Source: DASVTR01 sp036382855 (lineage in GTDB: Bacteria > Acidobacteriota > Blastocatellia > Pyrinomonadales > Pyrinomonadaceae). Taken from it: 64,000 nt of DNA. Shown here piece by piece: positions 27,746-36,371 of the stretch. The stretch is taken from contig DASVPO010000033.1 in assembly GCA_036382855.1 (NCBI GenBank), positions 1-64,000 on the forward strand, in the 5' to 3' direction. The position numbers and the translations under genes were made by a program. Position 1 is the stretch's first letter. The number at the start of each line of letters is the position of its first letter. The notes beneath the pieces were generated by a model. It was not told the origin of the DNA. It did not search any database and saw only the letters and a list, made by a program, of their open reading frames with translations.

Positions 27746-28024
27746 TTAAGGGAGGGTTTCCGGCGGGATTTCGCGGTCACTGAGGATTTCGTAAAGGCTG
27801 CCGGCATCCGCGCGCGAGGTCTGGCGCGAAGCGGGGACGGCCAGCACGCGCAACGTCAGCAGGCGATTGCGGCGGCGCAGCGCAATCTCGTCGCCCACCT
27901 GCACGGCGCGCGACGACTTGGCCTGCACACCGCCGACCCACACCTGCCCTGCCTCGCACAACTGCTGCGCCACCGTCCGCCGCAAACACAAACGGCTCGC
28001 TTTCAGATAAAGGTCAAGGCGCAT
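27746..28024 (-). CDS. S4-domain RNA-binding protein (Hsp15-like)
   Basis: A 92-residue protein made of one S4 domain: MRLDLYLKASRLCLRRTVAQQLCEAGQVWVGG, followed by VQVGDEIALRRR. This is the layout of Hsp15 and of YlmH/RqcP-type S4 proteins that bind ribosomal RNA or stalled 50S subunits. It has no clear ribosome binding site. It is 98 bp downstream of the parvulin gene with a heptad hairpin between. Confidence 0.85.
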   Translation of the reverse strand: MRLDLYLKASRLCLRRTVAQQLCEAGQVWVGGVQAKSSRAVQVGDEIALRRRNRLLTLRVLAVPASRQTSRADAGSLYEILSDREIPPETLP

Positions 28025-28032
28025 AAAAAAGT

Positions 28033-28110
28033 GTGATGAGTAATGAGTGATGCGTGATGAGTGAAAGCGGCTTGCTTCCTACTCATCACTCATCACTCAT
28101 TACTCATCAC
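28033..28110. repeat. GATGAGT heptad hairpin
   Basis: Units GATGAGT/AATGAGT in the left arm (28033-28062) are matched by the inverted right arm (28081-28110) with two mismatches in 30; the loop is about 18 bases. It ends 12 bases past the stop of the parvulin-type gene. A second GATGAGT hairpin lies at 33067-33139. Confidence 0.85.
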
Positions 28111-28122
28111 TGTCTTTCGTCT

Positions 28123-29262
28123 TTACTGTTTTTTCTTACCGCCGCGAGCGCCGCCGTTGCTTTCTTCCCGCGCGGCGGGAGTGGCGGCGGAGGCAGTCTT
28201 AGCCGGGGCGCTGACGGAGAGCAGCGGCCCGACCGTCTCTTTATATTCCTTGTTGAGTTGGATGTAGGCATCGCGGCGCAGATTCTTCATGTAGGCTTCG
28301 CGCTCCTTCTCCCTGCGCTCGACCGTGATGGCCTCGCGTACCTGGTCTTCGTTGAAGTTTGAAGGGTCGCTGGCCGCCACGCGCTCGTCAACACGGAAAA
28401 TCTGGTAGCCGTCGTCGGAGCGAACGAGTTCGCTGACGCCGCCGACGGGAACATTCTTGATGGCCGCTGCGATTTCCGGCAGCAGGTCAGGCGTCTGAAA
28501 CGTGCCGACTTTGCCGCCCGTCTGCTTGGCGACAAGCTCGCCTTTGAGCTGACGCTCGGAATGTGCGGCGGCAAGCGTTGCGAAGTTAGCTCCGCCGCGA
28601 AGCTGCGTGAGCAGGCTTTGAGCACGCGCCTTCACGTCTGCCTCGTTCTTCCCTGCGAAGCTCAAGTAGATTTCCGAAATCGTGACGCCTTCCGGCTTGC
28701 GGAATTTGTCGCGGTTTGTATCGTAGTATTTCCTAATCTCATCCGGCTTGAGGCCGTAGTAAATACGCGCGTCAACTTCACGACCGAGCACAGCCTGCTT
28801 CATAAACTGCACGCGAAGGGTCTGTCGAATCGTAGCGGGATTCATGCCCGCTTTTGTCATCTCTTCTTCGAGTATCTGAATGCTGTCAATGCCCTGATTC
28901 TTGGCGACGCGCAGCATCTCCTTATTGACTTCGGCTTCAATCTCATCGGCAAGGCCCATCTCCTTGCCCTTCTGCACGAGCAGTTGCTCGTTGACGAGGC
29001 TGGCGATAATCTCCGGCTGCCGCTTCATCACGGCTTCGGTCGCAGCCTGTTCCGTCATCCCCTGCTGAACGAAAGCCTGTACCGCATCCTTCATCTCGCG
29101 CTTCACCATCGAGAGCGTAATAACGTCGTTATTAACCTGCGCGATAACCTGATCTACTACCACCAGTTCGCTGTCCTGCGCGGAAGCCTGCGCAGGGCCG
29201 AGCACAAGCGCACCCACCGCAAACAGCAGCGCCCACATGAAAGTATAAAATTTTGATTTCAC
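28123..29262 (-). CDS. Periplasmic parvulin-type peptidyl-prolyl isomerase (SurA/PrsA-like)
   Basis: A 379-residue protein with a signal peptide (FMWALLFAVGALVLGPAQASA) and an N-terminal SurA-like chaperone domain (VDQVIAQVNNDVITLSMV). It contains one rotamase domain (VTISEIYLSF ... LLTQLRGGANFATLAAAHSE ... KVGTFQTPDLLPEIAAAIKNVPVGGVSELV) and a low-complexity tail (GGARGGKKKQ). It should fold outer-membrane or secreted proteins. The start codon is GTG, with AAGGAG seven bases upstream. It lies immediately downstream of mfd and could be co-transcribed through the intervening hairpin. Confidence 0.9.
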   Translation of the reverse strand: MKSKFYTFMWALLFAVGALVLGPAQASAQDSELVVVDQVIAQVNNDVITLSMVKREMKDAVQAFVQQGMTEQAATEAVMKRQPEIIASLVNEQLLVQKGKEMGLADEIEAEVNKEMLRVAKNQGIDSIQILEEEMTKAGMNPATIRQTLRVQFMKQAVLGREVDARIYYGLKPDEIRKYYDTNRDKFRKPEGVTISEIYLSFAGKNEADVKARAQSLLTQLRGGANFATLAAAHSERQLKGELVAKQTGGKVGTFQTPDLLPEIAAAIKNVPVGGVSELVRSDDGYQIFRVDERVAASDPSNFNEDQVREAITVERREKEREAYMKNLRRDAYIQLNKEYKETVGPLLSVSAPAKTASAATPAAREESNGGARGGKKKQ

Positions 29263-29280
29263 AGTTTTACTCCTTAAGGA

Positions 29281-29371
29281 AAACAGCTTTCAGTTTTCGG
29301 TTTTCAGTTTCCGGCAACCGATCAACGGGCGTTGACTGAGAACCGAAAGCTCAAAACTGAAAACTGCTTAT
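29281..29371. repeat. TTTTCAG heptad hairpin after mfd
   Basis: CAGTTTTCGGTTTTCAGTTT (units TTTTCAG/TTTTCGG) around 29290-29310 is matched inversely by AACCGAAAGCTCAAAACTG and CTGAAAACTG at 29340-29366. Pairing is imperfect. It lies just past the mfd stop (29373) and before the start of the next gene. Confidence 0.7.
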
Positions 29372-29372
29372 A

Positions 29373-32300
29373 CTAATCCGTCAACTGAATATCCAGCAAC
29401 ACGCGGCGGGCCGTTTCCAGCACAAGCTCGCGCTCATCTTCTGTCAACTCGACGCGTAAGACGCCGCTCGGCGTAAAGGTAGCCTTCTCGCCCGCTGCGA
29501 CCAGCGCCATCAATTTCTCCGGCGCGACGCGCGCCTTCTCGCCCAGCTTGATAGCAATGCCCCCCGGCGTCTTATCAATGGAAACGACTCCGATTTCCTC
29601 GGCTACCCGCCTGAGCCTTGCATACTCAAACAAGCGTTCGACCGCAGGCGGCACGCGACCGTAGCGGTCCTGCGTCTCCGCACGAATGGCACGCAAAGTC
29701 TCTTCATCGCGTGCGGAAGAGACGCGCTTGTAGGTGCGCAGCCGTTGGCCCATGTCGGAGATATAATCTTCGGGAATCGCCACGTCCACGCCGAGGTTAA
29801 TCGAAACGCTCGTCTCATCTTCGACCTGCTCGCCGCGCAGTTCGGCAACGGTTCTTTCGAGCATTTGCGTGTAAAGATCAAAGCCGAGCGCATCCATGTG
29901 GCCCGATTGCTCGCCGCCGAGGAAGTTTCCAGCGCCGCGCAACTCCAAATCCAGCGCCGCGATGCGGAAGCCCGCGCCGAGGTCTGAAAACTCGCGAATC
30001 GCGGCCAGACGGCGGCGCGCAATGGGCGAGAGTCCCTGTTCGTTTGGAATCAGCAAATAGGCGTAAGCGCGGCGGTTAGAGCGCCCGACGCGCCCGCGCA
30101 ATTGATAAAGCTGCGAAAGACCGTAAGCGTCAGCACGGTTTATGATGATGGTGTTGGCGCGTGGGATGTCTATGCCGTTTTCGATAATCGTCGTCGCCAC
30201 CAGCACATCATACTTGTAATCAACGAAATCGAGCATCACCTGCTCCATCTCTTTCTCGTTCATCTGCCCGTGCGCGACCGCCAGCCTCGCCTGCGGCACG
30301 AGTCTTTGAATCAGCGCGGCGATAGTCTCTATGGATTCGACGCGATTGTGTATGAAGAAGACTTGGCCTCCGCGCCCCAATTCAAGCTCGATGGCAGACT
30401 TAACAACGGATTCCGAAAACGGCACGACCTGCGTTTGAATCGCTAAGCGGTCGCGCGGCGGAGTCTCTATGACGGACATGTCGCGCATTCCCATCAGAGA
30501 CATATTGAGCGTGCGCGGAATCGGAGTCGCCGACAGCGTCAACACGTCCACCCTCTTCTTCAACTGCTTCAAACGTTCCTTGTGGGCGACGCCAAAACGC
30601 TGTTCCTCGTCCACCACGACCAACCCCAAATCACGAAACTTTACATCCTTCGAGAGCAAGCGATGCGTGCCGATGACAATATCAATCTCGCCCGATTCGA
30701 CACGCTTCGCCACGTCCTTCTGTTCCTTCGGCGAACGGAAGCGCGAGAGCAGTTCTATCTTGACGGGAAACGGCGCGAAGCGTTGACGGAAAGTATCGAA
30801 GTGCTGGTAGGCGAGCACTGTGGTCGGCGTCAGCACGGCCACCTGCTTCGACTCCATCACGGCCTTGAAGGCAGCGCGCATCGCAACTTCCGTCTTCCCG
30901 TAGCCGACATCGCCGCACAGCAGCCTGTCCATCGGCACGGCCTCTTCCATGTCGTGCTTCACATCATCAATCGCAGTCTCCTGATCGGGCGTCAGCACAT
31001 ACTCGAAGCCTTCTTCAAACTCGCGCTGCCATGGCGTGTCCGGCGTGTAAGCATAACCGCCGACGAGCTTGCGTTCGGCGTAGAGTCGCAGCAGTTCGTC
31101 CGCCATGTCGCGCATCGCGCGTTTGGCCTTGGCCTTCGCCTTCTGCCAGCCGAGTCCGCCGAGGCGGTCAAGCGTTGGCTGGCCGCCTTCTGCGCTCGCA
31201 TATCTTTGAACGAGGTCGAGCCGCTCAACCGGCACAAAGAGTTTCGCGTCGTCTGCGTAATAGAGCAGCATAAACTCGCCGCGGCGGCCCGCGCCCAAAT
31301 CGAGCGTCTGCAAGCCGCCGAAGCGCGCGATGCCGTGGTCAACGTGGACGACGTAATCCCCGACCTTCAAATCGCGGAAGTCGGACAAAAACGCAGCGGT
31401 CTTCGATTTCCGCTTCTTGCCCTTTTCTCTGCCTTTGACCTCTGCGGGCCGCGCGCGCCTTTCCAGCGCCGCATCGCTCGCTTCGTCAAACAAATCGCTC
31501 TCGACGTGAACTATTAAACGTGACGACGGCAACTCGAATCCGCCCGTAGGCCGCCCGACCGTGATGACGACTCCCGACGACGCATCGCCCGCCTCGCCGC
31601 CCAGAGCCACGCGCGCCTCAACGTTATAATCGCCCAGCATCTCCGCCACGCGCTCCGCCACGCCGTAGCTCGGCATCACAAACAGCACCGCGCCGCCTCT
31701 CTCAGCCACAGCGCGCCGCACGTCGTTTGCCAACTCATTTATGCGCCCGTGATAACGGCGCGCAGATTGGGCCATCCACTCTACTTCCGGCGCAGCCTCA
31801 ACCGCCGGAAACAGAAAGAGCGGCGCGCTTGAACCGCGGCTACCGCGCCCGATTAATATTTCCGGCTGCTCCGCATCGAGCGCGATTGTCTGGTCCACAA
31901 CTGCCGCCGCACGACCAAGCGTGCGCAGTTCCAGACGCTGCGTCTGCTCTAATCGCGCGCGTAATTCTTCAGCCGTCAGATACAATTCTTCAGGCCGCAG
32001 CCCCAATTCGTCTGCACTCTCCGTCTCCGCATAACGCGCCGCCAGAGTTTCGTAAACCTGACTGAGATAGTTCTCCACCGTGCTCGGCTCGTCCAACACC
32101 AGCACGGCATCCTTCAGGTAATCGAAGGCGCTTGCCTTACGCTCGTGCAGCAGCGAGATTAACCATTCCCAGCCCGGAAACGTCTCGCCCTCGTCGGCAA
32201 AGACCGTGCGGTCGCGCAGCGCGCGTTCATAGCGCTCATCGCTCCAACGTTCTCTGGCAAACTCCGCCCACAAACGGAAGTCGTCGCGCCCGACAGCCAA

Positions 32301-33053
32301 CTCGCGCATCGGCGCAATCGAGACTTCCTGCAAAGGCGCAATCGAAAGCTGCGTCTCAGGGTCAAACTCGCGAATGGAGTCAACCGTGTCGCCGAAGAAC
32401 TCCACGCGCACGGGAGCTTCGCGCCCCGGAGACCACACATCAAGAATCCCCCCGCGCATCGAAAACTCCCCGACCGCCCCGACAGGGTCTTCGCGCACGT
32501 AGCCCGAAGCAACAAGCTTCTCCAGAAGTTCTTCCGGCGCGTGCTCTTCGTCGCGCTTCAAGAGAGCGCCTGCCTCCGCCAACTGCTCCGGCGGCAGCGT
32601 CCGTCGCGCCATCGCACGCGCCGTCAGCAACACGAAATCACAACGACTGCCCGCAGCCCCGCGCGCCAACTGCCACAACGTCAACGCACGCCTCTCAAGC
32701 GTCTCTGCATGAGGCGACGCGCCCGCATACGGGTCGCTCTCGGACGCAGGCAGCAGCAGCACCTCCTTCGCACACTCGCTCCGCCCCCTGACAGCGCAAT
32801 ACCAGAAACGCACGTCGCGCTCCCACGCTTCCAGATCACGATTCGCCTGCGTCACAACCGCAAAAGTTTTCCCGGCCTCACGCTGCACAGCCGCCAGCAC
32901 CAGCGCACGCGCAGGCCCCGAAACCAACCCGCTCACCGAAACCACACGCGCGCCACGCCTCACTTCCGCCAGCAGCCGCGCATACTCCTCCCCCGCAGCC
33001 ACACGCGCCAGCGTCGCCTGCAACAGAGAACCTGATTCAACCGTCCTGCTCAT
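29373..33053 (-). CDS. mfd: Transcription-repair coupling factor
   Basis: SF2 ATPase that removes stalled RNA polymerase and recruits UvrA. The 1226 residues show the UvrB-like N-terminal domains, the RNA-polymerase interaction domain (KVGDYVVHVDHGIARF), the translocase Walker A LLCGDVGYGKTEVA, the DEEQ box VVDEEQRFGV, SATPIPRTL, and the C-terminal motifs YQLRGRVGRSNR and LRGAGNFLGGEQSGHM. Length is slightly above that of E. coli. No good ribosome binding site is seen upstream. It is followed by a heptad hairpin and a folding-factor gene. Confidence 0.97.
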   Translation of the reverse strand: MSRTVESGSLLQATLARVAAGEEYARLLAEVRRGARVVSVSGLVSGPARALVLAAVQREAGKTFAVVTQANRDLEAWERDVRFWYCAVRGRSECAKEVLLLPASESDPYAGASPHAETLERRALTLWQLARGAAGSRCDFVLLTARAMARRTLPPEQLAEAGALLKRDEEHAPEELLEKLVASGYVREDPVGAVGEFSMRGGILDVWSPGREAPVRVEFFGDTVDSIREFDPETQLSIAPLQEVSIAPMRELAVGRDDFRLWAEFARERWSDERYERALRDRTVFADEGETFPGWEWLISLLHERKASAFDYLKDAVLVLDEPSTVENYLSQVYETLAARYAETESADELGLRPEELYLTAEELRARLEQTQRLELRTLGRAAAVVDQTIALDAEQPEILIGRGSRGSSAPLFLFPAVEAAPEVEWMAQSARRYHGRINELANDVRRAVAERGGAVLFVMPSYGVAERVAEMLGDYNVEARVALGGEAGDASSGVVITVGRPTGGFELPSSRLIVHVESDLFDEASDAALERRARPAEVKGREKGKKRKSKTAAFLSDFRDLKVGDYVVHVDHGIARFGGLQTLDLGAGRRGEFMLLYYADDAKLFVPVERLDLVQRYASAEGGQPTLDRLGGLGWQKAKAKAKRAMRDMADELLRLYAERKLVGGYAYTPDTPWQREFEEGFEYVLTPDQETAIDDVKHDMEEAVPMDRLLCGDVGYGKTEVAMRAAFKAVMESKQVAVLTPTTVLAYQHFDTFRQRFAPFPVKIELLSRFRSPKEQKDVAKRVESGEIDIVIGTHRLLSKDVKFRDLGLVVVDEEQRFGVAHKERLKQLKKRVDVLTLSATPIPRTLNMSLMGMRDMSVIETPPRDRLAIQTQVVPFSESVVKSAIELELGRGGQVFFIHNRVESIETIAALIQRLVPQARLAVAHGQMNEKEMEQVMLDFVDYKYDVLVATTIIENGIDIPRANTIIINRADAYGLSQLYQLRGRVGRSNRRAYAYLLIPNEQGLSPIARRRLAAIREFSDLGAGFRIAALDLELRGAGNFLGGEQSGHMDALGFDLYTQMLERTVAELRGEQVEDETSVSINLGVDVAIPEDYISDMGQRLRTYKRVSSARDEETLRAIRAETQDRYGRVPPAVERLFEYARLRRVAEEIGVVSIDKTPGGIAIKLGEKARVAPEKLMALVAAGEKATFTPSGVLRVELTEDERELVLETARRVLLDIQLTD

Positions 33054-33066
33054 AGCTTAGTAAAGA

Positions 33067-33139
33067 AGTGATGAGTGATGAGTAATGAGTAAAAGCATTT
33101 ATCTTTTCACTCATCACTCATTACTCATCACTCATTACT
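33067..33139. repeat. GATGAGT heptad hairpin overlapping a stop codon
   Basis: Left arm around 33067-33090 (units GTGATGA, GTAATGA) pairs with the right arm at about 33106-33139. The right arm encodes the last residues Met-Ser-Asp-Glu and the stop of the minus-strand nucleotidyltransferase gene. Same repeat unit as at 28033-28110. Confidence 0.85.
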
Positions 33140-33606
33140 GTTTTTATTCTTTCGATAATCGAAGTCGTCGAAGCGCCCTCGACGAAGGGGAGCGCCAGCA
33201 CGCGCCCGCCCGCAGCTTCAACTTCCTCGCGCCCGTGAATCTCGTCTAGTTGATAATCGCCGCCTTTGACGAGCACGTCCGGCAGGACTTCTGCAATCAA
33301 CGCGCGCGGGCTTAGTTCGTCAAACACCGTCACGTAATCCACGGCCACGAGCGCAGCCAGCATCTCCGCGCGTTCATCCTCGTTCATAATGGGCCGCCCC
33401 GCGCCCTTCAACTCGCGCACCGAAGCGTCGCTGTTAATCGCCACCACGAGCGCGTCGCCGAGCGCACGCGCCGCCGACAGATAGCGCACATGGCCCACGT
33501 GCAGGATATCGAAGCACCCGTTAGTAAAGACCAGTCGCCTGCCCGCCGCGCGCAGCCGTTCACGCTCCTTGCGCAACTCCACTCTGGAAACTATTTTCCC
33601 GTTCAT
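33121..33606 (-). CDS. hldE: D-glycero-beta-D-manno-heptose 1-phosphate adenylyltransferase-like
   Basis: The 161-residue protein is the cytidylyltransferase-type domain corresponding to the C-terminal half of HldE (RfaE2). FTNGCFDILHVGHVRYL carries the HxGH nucleotide-binding site; KGGDY, PFVEGASTTSIIERI complete the family pattern. It should activate heptose-1-phosphate with ATP for LPS core or related glycans. The kinase half (RfaE1) is not fused and not in the window. The final four residues, MSDE, and the stop are encoded by a GATGAGT-type repeat, so the native C-terminus has probably been altered. Confidence 0.92.
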   Translation of the reverse strand: MNGKIVSRVELRKERERLRAAGRRLVFTNGCFDILHVGHVRYLSAARALGDALVVAINSDASVRELKGAGRPIMNEDERAEMLAALVAVDYVTVFDELSPRALIAEVLPDVLVKGGDYQLDEIHGREEVEAAGGRVLALPFVEGASTTSIIERIKTVMSDE

Positions 33607-33663
33607 CTTCGTGAATCTTTAAGACTGAAAGCTAAATGGTAAACGCTAAACAGCCATTCGTCC

Positions 33664-33691
33664 ATTTACGATTTACGATTTACGATTTACG
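33664..33691. repeat. Four tandem ATTTACG heptads before lysS
   Basis: Exactly four copies of ATTTACG run from 33664 to 33691. They end eight bases before the lysS start codon and occupy the place of the ribosome binding site. A loosely complementary stretch (CTAAATGGTAAACG) lies at about 33630-33645. Confidence 0.9.
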
Positions 33692-33699
33692 ATGCTTGC

Positions 33700-35565
33700 A
33701 TGAGCATCCCTTTCATCGAAGAGAACGACCAGACACGCGCGCGCGCCGCGCACCTCGAAGAATTACGCAAGCTCGTCGGCAACGTCTATCCGAACAAGTT
33801 TGAGCGCAGCCGCACGACCGGCGGCGAAGACACCATCACGGCCCTCGTTGACCCCGATAACCTGACAAGGATTTTAGATGATAAGACATTCGGCGAAGAG
33901 TTTAGAGCCTTGAGCGCGAGAGTGAACAAAGGCGAGCGCCCCGCACCTGAAGAGCTTGAGCGCTTCAACGCAAAGCTCAACCCCTTAACAGTCCGCATCA
34001 GCGGTCGCATTGCGACACCGCCGCGCTTAATGGGCAAGGCCGCCTTCGTGCATCTCTCCGACGGCAAAAAGCGCTTGCAGATTTACGTCCGCAAGGCCGA
34101 CGTAAAAGGAGTACACAACGACGACCATGCCCCGATTGAAGAGGGCTGGGACTTGTTCAACCTGCTCGACCACGGCGACTTCATAGGCGTCGGCGGCTAT
34201 CTCTTCATCACCAAAACCGGCGAGCTATCCGTACACGTCCGCGAGCTACAGTTTCTAGCCAAAGCCATGCTCCCGATGCCCGACAAACTGCACGGCATCT
34301 CCGACCCCGAAATCCGCCAGCGCCAGCGCTACGCAGACCTCATCGCCGGCAGCCTCAAGGTCAAAACCGACGACGAGACCGACGAACAACAACAACAAGC
34401 GGAACTCACACCGCGCGAAGTCTTCGAGCGCCGCTCACGCATCATCAGCGAGATGCGCCGCTTCCTCGAAGACCACGGCTACATCGAAGTCGAAACGCCG
34501 ATGCTCACCCCCAAAGCCACCGGCGCAGCCGCCCGTCCATTCGAAACCCACCACAACGCCCTCGACATCAAACTCTACGCCCGCATCGCCCCCGAACTCT
34601 ATCTCAAGCGCCTCCTCGTCGGCGGCTTCGAGAAGGTCTACGAACTCAACCGCAACTTTAGAAACGAAGGCATCTCGACACGCCATAATCCCGAATTCAC
34701 TATGCTTGAGTTTTACTGCGCCTACATGGACGTAAACGGGATGATGGATTTTTGCCAGAAGCTCTTGCAAGAGACGGTTAGATTATTTTTTGACAATCTC
34801 CGTTTTAGTTTTATTAGCTACATAGACAAAGACGAAATCGACTTTAACAAATTCAGACGGCTCACTATGAAAGAAGCCATTGCGGAACGCATTAAAAAAA
34901 TGGGTAGATATGAAAAAATAATGGGCAAGCCGTTTGATATAAGATTACTTGACGACCCTAAACAGGTACTCAGAATAAAAGGTGCACCAGAGCTTGGATT
35001 AATCGCACCTAGCCATCCAGATACTGCTGAGGTCGAGGCAAAGGCTTTACGGCAAACTTTAGAGGGTAGGAATCTATCGTTACCTGAATCTGAGAATATA
35101 CCTGACGAGACAGTAACGGCACGAAACATTGAATCAATATTCGGAGAAATGGTAGAGCCAAATATTGTCGACCCAACTTTCATTTATGATTTTCCGAAAT
35201 CTGTTTCTCCTCTCGCTAAAGCTTCCCCTGTCGACCAATCAATTGCTGAACGCTTTGAACTTTTTATAGGTCGCATGGAGTGCGCCAACGGCTTTTCGGA
35301 GTTGAATGACCCGAAAGAGCAGTACGAGCGCTTTCTCGAACAGGCGCAGCAGCGTGAGCGCGGCGACGAAGAGGCGATGGTGATGGATGAGGATTACATT
35401 CGCGCGCTGTCTTACGGGATGCCGCCCGCCGCAGGCATCGGCATCGGTATAGACCGCCTCGTCATGCTGCTCACGGGCCAGCGCTCCATCCGCGACGTGA
35501 TTCTCTTCCCGCACATGCGCCCCGAACGCAAGCCGGAAGAAGCGACAGCAGAAGCACAAGAATAA
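33700..35565 (+). CDS. lysS: Lysine--tRNA ligase, class II
   Basis: Charges tRNA-Lys. The OB-fold anticodon domain (RISGRIATPPRLMGKAAFVHLSDG) is followed by motif 1 (ISEMRRFLEDHGYIEVETP), motif 2 (NRNFRNEGISTRHNPEFTM) and motif 3 (GIGIGIDRLVMLLTG). At 621 residues it exceeds the usual 490-510, with a Gln-rich insert (DDETDEQQQQ) near residue 230 and an extra segment of about 45 residues near 430-475. Between motifs 2 and 3 the DNA is strikingly AT-rich, although the protein stays family-like. No Shine-Dalgarno is visible; tandem ATTTACG repeats fill the space. Confidence 0.96.
   Translation: MSIPFIEENDQTRARAAHLEELRKLVGNVYPNKFERSRTTGGEDTITALVDPDNLTRILDDKTFGEEFRALSARVNKGERPAPEELERFNAKLNPLTVRISGRIATPPRLMGKAAFVHLSDGKKRLQIYVRKADVKGVHNDDHAPIEEGWDLFNLLDHGDFIGVGGYLFITKTGELSVHVRELQFLAKAMLPMPDKLHGISDPEIRQRQRYADLIAGSLKVKTDDETDEQQQQAELTPREVFERRSRIISEMRRFLEDHGYIEVETPMLTPKATGAAARPFETHHNALDIKLYARIAPELYLKRLLVGGFEKVYELNRNFRNEGISTRHNPEFTMLEFYCAYMDVNGMMDFCQKLLQETVRLFFDNLRFSFISYIDKDEIDFNKFRRLTMKEAIAERIKKMGRYEKIMGKPFDIRLLDDPKQVLRIKGAPELGLIAPSHPDTAEVEAKALRQTLEGRNLSLPESENIPDETVTARNIESIFGEMVEPNIVDPTFIYDFPKSVSPLAKASPVDQSIAERFELFIGRMECANGFSELNDPKEQYERFLEQAQQRERGDEEAMVMDEDYIRALSYGMPPAAGIGIGIDRLVMLLTGQRSIRDVILFPHMRPERKPEEATAEAQE
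34741..35280 (+). other. AT-rich mosaic block inside lysS
   Basis: By hand count these nine 60-base rows are 217/540 G+C (40%), against 40/60 and 36/60 in two rows just upstream (34501-34620) and 32/60 in the row just downstream. Codon endings change from C/G to A/T (for example AAA, ATA, TTA, TTT). The block covers residues about 348-527, between motif 2 and motif 3, and keeps the reading frame. Confidence 0.85.
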
Positions 35566-35611
35566 TTATCAAAGCAGTAAAGAGTGTAAGATGGTTTCGT
35601 GAGGTTCAGTT

Positions 35612-35851
35612 ATGAGTACCAATAAAGCTTATGAAGAAGTGATTGACTTTCTCGCGGCGGGCACAAGCCCCGGCAACATCGTCGCCTTCCAGCCATCGGA
35701 GGAGACAAAGCAACGCGTCGCCCACCTCATTGAACAGGAGAAATCTGCTGCTCTGACGAGAGATGAAAAGTCAGAGTTGGAACACTACCTGCAACTGGAA
35801 CATCTGATGAGGCTGGCGAAAGCGCGCGCCCGTCAACACATGCTCCCATGA
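35612..35851 (+). CDS. Small protein encoded with HNH nuclease (unknown)
   Basis: The 79-residue protein is helical and charged: AYEEVIDFLAAGTSPGNIVAFQPSEETKQRV, then LTRDEKSELEHYLQLEHLMRLAKARARQ. Its stop overlaps the start of the HNH gene by four bases (ATGA), a typical coupled pair. Base composition is lower in GC than the surroundings. Such small proteins often accompany HNH nucleases as partner or immunity-like proteins; no named function is assigned. Possible laterally moved unit. Confidence 0.8.
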   Translation: MSTNKAYEEVIDFLAAGTSPGNIVAFQPSEETKQRVAHLIEQEKSAALTRDEKSELEHYLQLEHLMRLAKARARQHMLP

Positions 35852-36258
35852 GTAGCTACATCAGCGCTGAGCTTCGGCAGTTGGTCGCAGTTCGTGCTAA
35901 CTACAGGTGCGAATACTGTCTAATTCGTGAAGAAGACACATTCTTCGGCTGCGAAGTTGATCATATCATCAGCATCAAGCATGGCGGGGCAACAGAAGAA
36001 GACAACCTTGCTCATGCCTGCATGATTTGTAACCGCCGGAAGGGTAGCGATCTCGGCTCAATTCTGCGGCTAACAGGCGAATTAGTCCGCTTCTTTAATC
36101 CGCGAACAGACAAATGGGAACATCATTTTGAGTTAGATGGTGCGCTCATCAAACGGCGCACCGGGATTGGCGAAGTCACTGAGCGAATTTTCGAGTTCAA
36201 CAACGAAGAGCGCATCCTGGAGCGTGAGGAGTTAATAGTATTGAGAAGATACCCGTAG
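35848..36258 (+). CDS. HNH endonuclease
   Basis: A 136-residue stand-alone HNH protein. The metal-binding core reads CEYC...CEVDHIISIKHGG...NLAHACMICNRRKG, with the two CxxC pairs and the DHI histidine of the family. Two rows counted by hand in it gave 45% and 48% G+C, lower than typical genes in this window. Coupled to the 79-residue gene and followed by a strong terminator. Substrate is unknown; it may be a mobile or defence-related cassette. It lies just downstream of the mosaic lysS gene. Confidence 0.9.
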   Translation: MSSYISAELRQLVAVRANYRCEYCLIREEDTFFGCEVDHIISIKHGGATEEDNLAHACMICNRRKGSDLGSILRLTGELVRFFNPRTDKWEHHFELDGALIKRRTGIGEVTERIFEFNNEERILEREELIVLRRYP

Positions 36259-36311
36259 CGCACGGGCTCTACGGAAGTCAGAGTTCTACTAATATCAAAA
36301 TCGTTGAATCG

Positions 36312-36347
36312 AAAGAAGAGGGCCGCACGAAAGCGGCCTCATTCTTT
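36312..36347. terminator. Bidirectional intrinsic terminator
   Basis: AAAGAAGAG(G)GCCGC at 36312-36326 pairs with GCGGCCTC and TTCTTT at 36333-36347 around ACGAAA, with single-base bulges. A- and T-rich flanks fit termination from both sides. It lies between convergent genes (stops at 36258 and 36372). Confidence 0.87.
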
Positions 36348-36371
36348 TATTACCGAAATAATCAAATGCGC

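Noticed and set aside
30582..31517. 311-codon plus-strand frame
   Set aside because: Antisense to mfd, whose motifs are clear through this part.
33664..33691. Possible CRISPR or phage attachment repeat
   Set aside because: Units of 7 bp follow one another without spacers; it is a tandem heptamer.
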